A stretch of 64,000 nt of DNA from Diplosphaera chodatii (Eukaryota > Chlorophyta > Trebouxiophyceae > Prasiolales > Stichococcaceae), in NCBI GenBank assembly GCA_032358165.1, contig JAALGY010000023.1:1364001-1428000 (forward strand), written 5' to 3'. Of this stretch, positions 12,111 through 21,161 are shown piece after piece; the stretch's first letter is position 1, and the number at the start of each line of letters is the position of its first letter. The notes under the pieces are model-generated. The model had not been told where the DNA came from. It searched no databases and worked only from the letters and a program-made list of their open reading frames with translations. Position numbers and translations under genes: made by a program.

Positions 12111-12731
12111 ATGTCTAACCTTCGATACCGGCCTGTGCCAAGCAAGGACCCTAATCAGGTCTCAAATATTTCATGTGCAATGCGCCCTGTGCAACACCAT
12201 GCTGTCATCCAGTGCCGGCATGCCGTAAGCACTCGCCCCTTGTCATCAGCATGAACAATTGGGTATCACAAAGCAGTCAACCTTCGGGCGCAGGCATCAA
12301 ACCAAAAGGAGGAGGCCCCAGCGTCGCCGACAGCACCGACGCAGGCAATTGTACTGGGCCTGGTGTTGCTGATCGGCGGTCTGTGCGTCCTGACCTACGG
12401 CTTCTTGCACCTGCTGGGACATGTGATCTCAAAGGATGGAGCGGTGAGGCCTGTGGCGGGCTGTACTTTTGTGGGCGCATGTCATAGGCGCATCCGCAGG
12501 CCCATGATCAGGCCACTTCCCCGGCTTCTGCAGGGCTGGGGCTTCACGATCTTGGGCTCGCTGATGTTCATACCAGGTGAACTCAGTTTGCACTGCATGG
12601 GTGTGACGTGGGTGATAATTGATATTTCGGCATTGACAACACGGTCTTGTGCAGGCGCCTACGTCACATCAATTGCCTTCCTGACATTCTGCGGCTGCAA
12701 AGGCTACTCCTATAGCCAGATCCCATACTGA
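12111..12731 (+). CDS. TMEM230: TMEM230 / DUF872 small membrane protein
   Basis: Family members are two-helix proteins of the endomembrane system; human TMEM230 sits on synaptic and recycling vesicles. Four exons in phase: 12111-12158, 12294-12443, 12534-12576, 12655-12731, giving about 105 residues. The first helix is in IVLGLVLLIGGLCVLTYGF and the second spans GWGFTILGSLMFIPG and AYVTSIAFLTF. The C-terminus GCKGYSYSQIPY matches the KGYRGYSYDDIP ending of the family. The N-terminal 30 residues are polar and cytosolic. The next gene begins 25 bases after the stop, far closer than any other pair here. Confidence 0.87.
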
Positions 12732-12756
12732 TAGTTGGGCACGGTCGACAAGGCAG

Positions 12757-13860
12757 ATGTGCAACACGTTGGGGGGCAGCTCAACGGCAAGGCAGCTTGT
12801 GGCCGCCTGCTTGATATATCTGGCATGCACAGCAGTCCAGGCTGCTGCTACACCTGCCACGACGCAGCCCGATCTTGTGTCTCAGGTGGGTGCAGCGCGA
12901 CACTCATTGCAACTGCACGTGTCCAGTTGCCAGGCCTGGCATGCACACCATGATGCAACCACCTGTATCCTGAGGGCTCCTGATTATGCGCAGGCACTGA
13001 GCACGCTGCCCACCAGCAGCGGCCCAGGATTGTCCGGGCATCTAAGCCGCAGCCTGCAGGGCACCGGCTTCCACAGGGAGCTGTCATATGAGCTGGAGCT
13101 GCGGCCCTGCGGTGGCGGCATCAGCCTTGCCGGCGTCTGGCAGCGCATTGCCACAGCGCTGCGGCTGCCTCAGCAGCTGGGCAGCTGCACCGCAGCTGGA
13201 GCAGGCGACACATGCGACGTCGCCCTTGTGCAGCCGCTGCCCGCTGCTGTGTATGCCGACGCAGACCAGCTCAGGAATCTGGTGGCGTCGTGGCATGGCA
13301 GCCCTGCAGCGATGTCTTTCCAGATGTTTGGCGTGGCGGATGCGGAGCGAACCGAGCTTGAGTGCACATCGACCGCGCTGCTTCTGCGCTGGACTGCAGC
13401 CGCGGCGCATGGACAGGCCAGTGCGCCACGGGCAGGGGATACCGCCAGTGGCTGTGCACGTCCTGGGGCTGCCCTGTCGCCCGCCCCGCCAGCAGGGCAC
13501 AGCATACACACACAGCGTGCCATACCGCTGCACGCCCGGTACCCGGAACCTGTAGCATGGGGCGACACCAGCAGAAACTCATCGAAGTGGCTGGCCGGCT
13601 GGCAGTCTCCTGTGGTCACCACGGTGCTGCCGTGGCCCCAGGTCCGGGCCAGGTGTGGCAGAGAGGGCTCAGCGGTGGCAGACTGGCAGCGGGTGCGGCT
13701 GGCGCGCGATGCCGGGGATGCAGACCGAATGGCATGGGCCATTCCTGCTGGAAATTTGCGCCACGCTGTGTTTGTCAACAGTGTGACGGCACTTGCATAT
13801 CTGGCGGGAGCATATATTGTACTCAGGGCCGTGCTGAGGTCGATGTACTCCAAGGCTTGA
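12757..13860 (+). CDS. PIGX: PIG-X / PBN1, subunit of GPI mannosyltransferase I
   Basis: ER membrane protein that stabilises PIG-M, which adds the first mannose to the GPI anchor. Two exons: 12757-12885 and 12994-13860 (about 332 residues). The N-terminus has a signal-like hydrophobic stretch (VAACLIYLACTAVQA). The family features are GFHRELSYELELRP, VYADADQLR, FGVADAERTELE and IPLHARYPEP. The single C-terminal membrane helix (VTALAYLAGAYIVLRAVL) is followed by a short lumen-distal tail. The only in-frame ATG in exon 1 lies 25 bases after the TMEM230 stop, so either a dicistronic message or a hidden upstream exon is implied. The middle (about residues 200-250) is low-complexity and could contain an unrecognised intron. 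Confidence 0.83.
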   Translation: MCNTLGGSSTARQLVAACLIYLACTAVQAAATPATTQPDLVSQVGAARHSLQLHVSSCQAWHAHHDATTCILRAPDYAQALSTLPTSSGPGLSGHLSRSLQGTGFHRELSYELELRPCGGGISLAGVWQRIATALRLPQQLGSCTAAGAGDTCDVALVQPLPAAVYADADQLRNLVASWHGSPAAMSFQMFGVADAERTELECTSTALLLRWTAAAAHGQASAPRAGDTASGCARPGAALSPAPPAGHSIHTQRAIPLHARYPEPVAWGDTSRNSSKWLAGWQSPVVTTVLPWPQVRARCGREGSAVADWQRVRLARDAGDADRMAWAIPAGNLRHAVFVNSVTALAYLAGAYIVLRAVLRSMYSKA

Positions 13861-14053
13861 CCGCAGGTGTCCAGACACAGTGTCATATCTGACCATTGTT
13901 TCGTTTTGCAATGCACTGGAGTCATGCTTGGTACAAAAGCACACGACCCAGTACTGGCAATGCGGCTGATAACTTCGAATAAAACCTTAAAACCAGTGCA
14001 GAGCACATATGACAGCAGCCAGCAAGCATTGTATGAGTGAACAGTACAGTAGT
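13861..14053. other. Convergent 3' spacer between PIG-X and dihydropyrimidinase
   Basis: 193 bases between two converging stops. It contains an AATAAAA-like motif at about 13978 on the plus strand, a plausible polyadenylation region. Nothing else was recognised. Confidence 0.4.
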
Positions 14054-17000
14054 TTACAATTCGTCTCGGGCAGGTGCTGCATCACCCCGCCGTCGGACGG
14101 GCGTCTGGCCATATGGAAACTCCTGACCCAGCCGCTGCGCATTATGCTGAGCTACGCCCTCAAAGATGGGCGGGTGCAGCGGCATCGGCACGAACCGGCC
14201 GGCGCCCGCCACAACCGCCAGCCTGCCGCCCTCGTACACCGCCTTGCCCTGGCTGATCGTTGTGACCACCTGCAGTACATGGCTCTGTGCGCTGCCGGGC
14301 ATTGCCCACGGTTGCAAGTGTGGTATCATGATGGGCTGACAGGGTGATGCACCCCCAATTGGCCTGCAAAGACCATCAGAGCATCATGCGCCGGCCCGTC
14401 GATGAACCCAGCACGCACCTTGCCCCTGATGCGCTTCCCCTCGTAGATGTTGGTGTCCATGCGCGAGTGGTGGCTGGCGGCGCTGATGGTGTGCTCGGCA
14501 GCGGGGTCGAAGATGATGACATCCGCGTCAGACCCGGCTGCGATGGCGCCCTTGCGGGGGTAGATGCCAAACGCCTGCGCGACGCTGGTGCTGACGACAT
14601 CCACAAACCTGGACGGCGTGATGAGTCCTGCATGTATACATGCCAACAATCCGGTACGGGACATGTCTTGCTACAATACTTCATGGTGCGCTATCCCAGT
14701 TGCAATGTGTCGACTGTTGCCTGGAGCAGGTCAGGTGTGTGACAGGTCTGCTTCGATCGACATCTCCCAGCAGAAGGTCACCTGGAACCACCATCTCCTG
14801 CCACACTACATGCAGGCGCTCCTCAATACCATTCACACCATTCGGTATCCTCCTGCAGTAGCAGCACGGTGCCGTCTGATGGTCTTTGACACGAGACGCC
14901 ATCGAGAACAGACACATGCACTCCAAGCAAGCGTACGCCACGTTTCACTGTGGGAGGGATAGCACGACAGATGACAGCATTGAGGTACCTGAAGTCATGG
15001 CGCCCGAGGCGCTTCTGGGTGCTGTTGAACACCGCGTGGTCGGTGGCCACGATGGACAGTGCGCCGCCCGCGAGTGCGCCCCGCAGCTTTTCGGCCGTGC
15101 CGGCGCCTCGTATCGGCGGCGACATCACAAAGCGCGCCGCCTTGTCAAAGTCTGGGTCCCACCTGCCGGACGAGAGCAGTGGGTCCTTGCAGGTGACACG
15201 GTGAGCAAAAACATGTGCAGGCGACGAGGTCGCTGAGAAAGAGCCTGATGGTCAGGCAACCTTGATATAGAGGGGGTCAACTCACAGGCCACTGCCATCG
15301 CATGATAAGCCAGAGGCAACTGCTTCCCCAATGACCCGCTGCCCTGCTGCCTTCGCCCTCACCACCTGCAACATTACATGTCAATGCACCTCCCTGTAGC
15401 TGGGGTGTTTCTTGGTAGCCTGCTCATGACCCATAGCTCTAAGCGGTAGCATAACATGTCTGATCACGGCTCACTGATGCAGATTTAAAGCCCACCTCCT
15501 CCATGGCTTCTGTCGCCATCACGTGAACCACATACAGTGGCACACCAACAAACTTTGCCAGCCGGATGGCGCGTGCCGTTGCTTCTACCTGTGACCACTC
15601 AACTGTGGAGTCTGCGCATGGCCAGATGTGTGTGCAGCAAGCGCGCCGTAAATGCAGGGTTTCCGAAGTGGCTATGTGGGCTTCACCACGAGATGTTGTG
15701 CCATGGTTCAGGCAATGGCACACCACACCTCCAGGACTGCGGGCCGCGAGATGGCGTGGCCCTCCGGCCCTGTGATGCCCGAGTCATACACCTGCTGCTG
15801 TGCCCTGGCAACGGCCTCGCCATGCTCCGCATGCACCTACACCAGACGAGCGTTGTGTGTTGAGTTACCCTTGTACATATGCTGTGCCTTGCCAGTGTGG
15901 CGCTGCAGCTGCAAGTGCCAGGCTCGACATGCTCTCGAGGAAGCGAAATAGTGCCACACCTGGGGCAGTGCGCCCAGCTCCAGGCACTTTGCAAAGCCAG
16001 CTAGCAGCTGCTCGTCGTTCACCTGCCAAAAAGCGACATCAGGGTGTCAGACTCCATTGCGTTGCAGTCCTGCAGCTGCCATTATGCTCAATGCAAACTC
16101 GCATGTTGAGATGATGGTTGTCACGCATTATCTGGAGCATTCAAGTGTCACTCCTGCTTTGGCAGCAGCAGCTGCACCTGAAACACGCCCTTGTAAGCCA
16201 TGAAGAACTTGAAGCTGTTGATACCCACACTGGCAAGTGCCTCCATATCCCTCTCTACCTGCAGATGCACTTGTAGCTTCCCATCATGCCGCATCCACAA
16301 CACACAGCACGATGGATGTGGTGACTCCTCGTGCGCAAATGGACGAGCAAACAGGATCGCAAGGCAGTGGACAACTACAGCAATCTCAAACATGCTGACC
16401 TGGGCGTCCCAGGAGGTGACGGCCATATGGAAGCTGTAGTCCATGACGGCAATGGCCGCCTTCCGGCGCCACTCCGTCAGCCCCGCGCTCAGGCTGCCAT
16501 TCACGGGCAGCGCAACGTCGATGTGCATGGTGGTGCCGCCTGCCAGCGCCGCCGCCTGCCCACTGCAGTTGCATGCACGAGGACGTCAGCCTACCAGCTT
16601 GCCACTCTGCCTAAGTCTGCACGCCGCTGTAGCATCGCTGGGGACTGCAGTATATGCGCCATTGCAGCATCGATATCAGCATTCTAACGAGCACCTATGA
16701 AAGTCATCGCAGGCCACTGTGCCGCCGAACGGCATCTCCAGATGCGTGTGTGAATCGATGCCGCCAGGCATGACGAGCTTGCCGCTGGCATCAATGACGC
16801 GAGCATCATTCGGAGCCTGCGACCAAGTGCATGGCTGCTTTGGCAAGATATCAAAAACACAGTTGGATTCGGTGTCAACAGTGGAGGCTGATGCGATCGA
16901 GGGTGACTCACCTGCAGGTCTGGGCCTACAGCGGCAATGAGGCCATCCTTCAGTAGTACATCTGCTGCAAGGCTTCGGTCCGCGTTCACCACCGTCCCAC

Positions 17001-17202
17001 CCTGCAAATGGGACGGCATCATACTTGAAAGCAGCATATTGTGTGTGCGACGACATCTGCGGTGGCAGTCAGACGTGACACATGGCAGTAGAGTGCGCAT
17101 GTGTCAGACCTTGATCAACAGCGGCTTGGGAAATGCATGAACGCACGCCAGCGCCAAGAGCAGCAGGATGGCACGGGTTACATGTGACGCTGAAGCATGC
17201 AT
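14054..17202 (-). CDS. PYD2: Dihydropyrimidinase with N-terminal signal peptide
   Basis: Opens dihydrouracil/dihydrothymine rings, the second step of reductive pyrimidine breakdown. Exons in transcript order: 17202-17110, 17001-16912, 16816-16695, 16562-16400, 16258-16178, 16022-15960, 15836-15729, 15588-15496, then about 15.37, 15.17-14.99, 14.87-14.79 and 14.61-14.36 kb, and 14269-14054. Metal ligands are visible: HTH in [14 protein letters not shown], the carbamylated Lys in [11 protein letters not shown], His in VHAEHGE, His in PLYVVHVMA and Asp in [11 protein letters not shown]. The N-terminus ([18 protein letters not shown]) is a clear cleavable signal, as in some plant PYD2 proteins, so it probably enters the secretory system. 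Length is normal, about 525 residues. Confidence 0.93.
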
Positions 17203-17724
17203 GGCGATGGCGCTGCCAGCAATCTCTGTTGTGCTTCGGACAGCTCACATGGCCAGACCTAGATTCAAGTGCAGCACTGCACCAGCCCTGCGGGACCAGC
17301 TTCCTTGTTGTTCGACCATCTTTGAGTGACTCTTTTGAAGCTACCTATATGCATACAGGAAGTGCGTCTTCTCTTTATGAAGGGTTGTGATGCTGTCAGA
17401 TCTGGCACCACCCTGTAGTGTTGCGGCGCGTCATAGCAAGTGTAGTGCCACTACTGTGCTGCAGGTCGAGGCGTGCTCTTTCAACCGTACAAGTTGTATA
17501 CACAACATACATCCTCTACAAATGTGATACATGTCTGTACAAGCAGCGGTGAATTGTCAGTGGTTTCCTGCAAAACAATCGTCTGGATTCTACAATACAA
17601 TCGTGCACACTACTGTCATGGCGGGCGTCAACCAGTGCCCACATCCCACACCCGCGGTTTTTAACAGCACTGCTAGCATCACCCCTTCCTGCCTGTCGAT
17701 CCTCGTGTGGCGACCCAATGCCCT
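17203..17724. other. Intergenic, dihydropyrimidinase promoter / glutaredoxin 3' side
   Basis: 522 bases upstream of the minus-strand dihydropyrimidinase start and downstream of the glutaredoxin stop. AT content is a little higher around 17480-17620. No supported gene. Confidence 0.45.
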
Positions 17725-18282
17725 TCACATCGCGCCCACTGACTTCAGCAGCGGGACCAGCTTGCCCTCCTTATGCATTGTTGCGATGCCCGGCCCATCA
17801 TTGCAGCCGCCATAGGAGGTTCCGCCAATGAACACATTCGGCATGCTGGTCCTGTTTGTGACCTGCCCAAGCTCTGCACGAAAGGCCTTGCCGTCGTCCC
17901 GGGTGTCAAGCTCCAGCGCAGTGTACTTGGCGCCCAGATCGTCCAACAGCTGCTTTGCATTGACGCAGAATGGGCACTTGGTCCAGCTGAACACAACCAC
18001 CGGGTGGACGTTTACAAGAGAGTTGATTGCTGCCCTGGTCGCCACAGCATCATAGTCTCCCGCTTGCCGGACGGCCAGCTGCTTCTTGCCCTCGTTCAGC
18101 GGTGACGTGTTGATGAAGGTTGTGACTGTGTTGATGGCATCCTCCAGAACATTGGCCTGCGGTGTGAAGGAGCGGCGCTGCAGCTGGCTGATGCGTCTTG
18201 GTTTAGGTGATACACCATTCCTGAGGTGTACGCACGGGCGCCATGCAGCCTGTGATGAGGCGGTGCACGCGCGCATCTGCAT
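17725..18282 (-). CDS. GRX: Dithiol glutaredoxin with CPFC active site and organelle targeting extension
   Basis: Glutathione-dependent thiol-disulfide oxidoreductase. It is a single uninterrupted frame, unusual in this window. The thioredoxin fold is complete: strand HPVVVFSWTKCPFCVNAK with the active site CPFC, then the cis-Pro loop in TSMPNVFIGGTSYGG and the glutathione-binding GGCNDG. About 70 residues precede the domain, rich in Arg/Ser/Ala with few acids (MQMRACTASSQ...RRSFTPQAN), typical of plastid or mitochondrial import. I start at the Met at 18282; an in-frame ATG at 18366 would add 28 residues. CPYC is the common form, and Phe at the third position is less usual but should keep dithiol chemistry. 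Confidence 0.88.
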   Translation of the reverse strand: MQMRACTASSQAAWRPCVHLRNGVSPKPRRISQLQRRSFTPQANVLEDAINTVTTFINTSPLNEGKKQLAVRQAGDYDAVATRAAINSLVNVHPVVVFSWTKCPFCVNAKQLLDDLGAKYTALELDTRDDGKAFRAELGQVTNRTSMPNVFIGGTSYGGCNDGPGIATMHKEGKLVPLLKSVGAM

Positions 18283-18633
18283 GGTACACCGAGGGTCACA
18301 GAACAGCCTAAAGCTGCGCTCCCTTCCTGACAGCACTCCTTCAGTCCTCAGAGCGCATTGGAGCATATGCAGACAATGCAATGATGGCGTTACACGACCT
18401 GCACCAGCTCATCTCGTCCGAGAGTATTTCACACCCTGCCAGCTTGAGCTCCGCTGCTCAGCTGATGGGACACCGATCAAGTGTGGCCACACTGTCTCGT
18501 TATCACCTCACAAGTAGTCAGCGGTGGCCAGTGGTTGCCTTTTCGTCTCAGCACCCTGCCGCTGGTGGAGCTGATAGCGTCCAAGTGTGAGCACATGGTC
18601 TGATCGACGGACATTAGCTGCACCATCTGCGTC

Positions 18634-20823
18634 ATGTCGAGCTCCGACGACGATGGACTACCTGCATGGATGTCCAGCTACAAGGTGTGTCATGGCGCCA
18701 CTGTTGCCCACAATCGCTGCCATGACATGCGCTGTCAGCGCATTCACTTGGGTGCATCCATGACGTTATGCTGCCTGTGTCTTGCAGTCGCCTGTCAAGA
18801 GAAACGGAGGGCGCATCCCGATAATTGACCTCAGTTCCAGTGACGATGACGATCCGCCGGCTGCGGATGGCGGGGCGCAGCCTGCAGAAGGTGCTGCCAA
18901 GCCTCGGGCGGCCACGCCCAGAGGAAGCGGCAGCGATGCTGAAGGTGAAGGAACCCCGGATACCGGCACTCACGTATGTTGAGCATGCTTGACGCCATTC
19001 CATCAGATGATTGGTCTTCATGCATGTGCAGATGAGCCTGCGCCGAAGAAGTCAGCAAAGGCAGCCTCGGCTCAGAGGGCCAAACTGTCAGCGATCAGCA
19101 AGCAGCCAACAGTGTCGCCAGCACAGACGGCCAAGTTGAAGCAGAGCTTCCTTACAAACATGTCGGCAGAAAAGGGCAGCAACACAGCCAAGCCTGGGAA
19201 ATCGAAGACAGCAGCTGATGCAGCAGCAGGGTCTTCAGCAGATGGCAAAGCCGCGCTGAAGCAGACGTTGCCCGTTGACAAGGCTGACGCGGCGAATCCT
19301 AAACCAGCAGGCAAGGCGGCCAAGAGAGCAGCGGACGTACCAGCCATGACAGCAGCCGATGCCACAGCAGCGGCCTCCGCAGCGGCGGCAGTGTCACCAG
19401 GCACCGCAGCAGCTGGCAAGGCTGCTCCAAAACTTGTTGCTGTGAGTCTTCGACCGCTCATACAGTTCTCGGCTCATGCGTGCAGGCTGACTGATCAACA
19501 GTTGATTGAAAGCCTACAGGGCATGCAATAGCACCGAATTCAGTAATGACGTGCAGCACGTCCCACAGATGGCCAGGCACCTCACGCAGCAGTCAAGGCG
19601 CTGTAGTGCGCAGAACATCACCTGTAGTGTGATCTGGTGTGATTCATTTCGATGTCAGAGCTGTCATGCATGACAGGCACCAGTGGCGGGCGAGCTGCCA
19701 GTCATGCTGCCAGAGAAGCTGCAGAAGTTCCGCATGATTGCGGAGCTGGAGTCTATCGAGGGCGGCGCCACCGACCTCACCGGCGATTCAGGTGCACCCT
19801 TCCTGCGGACAATTGCCATATGACTATACAATAGGACGGCTAGTGGAAGGGTGGCTAGGACAGACTCTGTGAGGTGGGCCAGTGAAGCCATGCTGAGTTT
19901 GATGATACCGCATGCCGCCAGGTGCCGTTGGGCGGGTGTTGGTTCACGAAGAGGATGGCCAAAAGCGGGTGCAGTTTGACTTGAAAGGTGAGTACTTCTG
20001 GTTGCTGGCCAGCAGACTCACACACGAGTCAGGGGTACAGTGCCCACCAACCGTTGGGCGGGACAGCAAGTCTAGCTGAAGTCAGATGACGGCGAGAAGT
20101 GGAGGGCCGTGACGCAAGGAAAGCCTGTGTCCACGTACACACGAAGCCTCACTACTGCACTTTCAGGTATTGTGTACGATGCCAGGCTTGCGCAGCTGCC
20201 CGGCACGCTGTGTGTCGTCAACATCGGCCAAACGGAGGCAAAAGTGGAGGCAGTCATGCACTCCTTTCTGCAGCTTGTGCGCTCTGACGCTGACAACAGC
20301 GAGGTGCACGCAGTCAAGAACCTGCGACAACAACCGAATCTTGCTCTGGTGGCCATTTCATGCACTTGCATAGCCCCCTGCAACCAGGGTCTACTGCCAA
20401 GGTCACACGGTAGTGCAGGGTGCTGTTACGGCAGGCTCATGTATTGTTAAGAGCTGACAGCTCTGCTGGCATGCGTGGCTGCAGGAAGACGACCACAGGC
20501 TGTTCATGGACGAGGATGATGACGATATGTTCCAGCCCGCATATGCCCGGGCCGCCGGCGGCGACGAAGGTTGGCCTGCCCCCCACACCTTGACGTGCAC
20601 AGACATCGATGCAACCATGCATAGGTGCCGACAGCAACTGCCTTCCGAGCAGTTTTCGATTCACATCAATCGGCCTGAACGTGCAGATGCAAAGCCAGCA
20701 AAGAAGAAAGCCGTCAAGAAGAGGGCGGCATCAGGGGTCAAGAAGCCCAGGAAAGCGCCTGCCAAGAAGGCTGCTGCTGGCACGAAGTCTAAAGCTGCGG
20801 CAAAGCCCCGAGCTAAGAAGTAG
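18634..20823 (+). CDS. BIN4: BIN4 / MIDGET, DNA-binding subunit of the plant topoisomerase VI complex
   Basis: In plants BIN4 works with the Spo11-like topo VI subunits in endoreduplication. Exons: 18634-18684, 18788-18944, 19032-19441, 19677-19791, 19922-19987, 20167-20303, 20485-20569, 20687-20823. The N-terminus MSSSDDDGLPAWMSSYK matches the plant pattern of Ser/acidic residues then P.W..S. The conserved core is LPVMLPEKLQKFR, then GGATDLTGDSG-AVGRVLVHE, QFDLKGIVYDA and LCVVNIGQTEAKVEAVM. Between is a 130-residue Ala/Lys-rich linker. The acidic DEDDDDMF block is followed by a histone-H1-like tail of Ala/Lys/Pro repeats ending KPRAKK, likely DNA-binding. All exon phases agree. Function is from plant knowledge. 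Confidence 0.9.
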
Positions 20824-21161
20824 GTGAAATTCCATAGGCGCTCCTCGGTTATGTTCGTGGTTTTGTTCCCTCAGACGGCACCAGTCCAAGACATTCGGTG
20901 TGGTTTCATAGTAGCTGATTGACACATACATAGTGGTGGAGGCCGAGGCACCAAGCCAAAGCAGCAAAGAACAACCAAACAAGCCCTGCGACGCTGCAAA
21001 TACACTGACAAAGGCTGAGGTGCTCATTCGAAGTGGTTCAAATCCCAGAACCCTTGCAACTCTGCCCAAACGATCAGGCTGGTGGTGCTGCTTGCAACCT
21101 TAACGGCCGGCTGTGCAGCACCTAAGCAATCTGTGCTGACCACCTACTCGACCAGGTGCAA
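20824..21161. other. Convergent 3' spacer between BIN4 and legumain
   Basis: 338 bases between two converging stops. A GGTTCAAATCCC string near 21034 resembles a tRNA T-arm but has no matching stem or box A. Nothing else seen. Confidence 0.45.

Noticed and set aside
13170..14006. 278-residue minus-strand open frame opposite PIG-X
   Set aside because: The plus strand encodes recognisable PIG-X blocks across the same bases; the antisense frame has no family features.
21000..21075. GGTTCAAATCCC string resembling a tRNA box B
   Set aside because: The flanking five bases do not form a T-stem, there is no box A or acceptor stem at the right distance, and the region is a plain convergent spacer.
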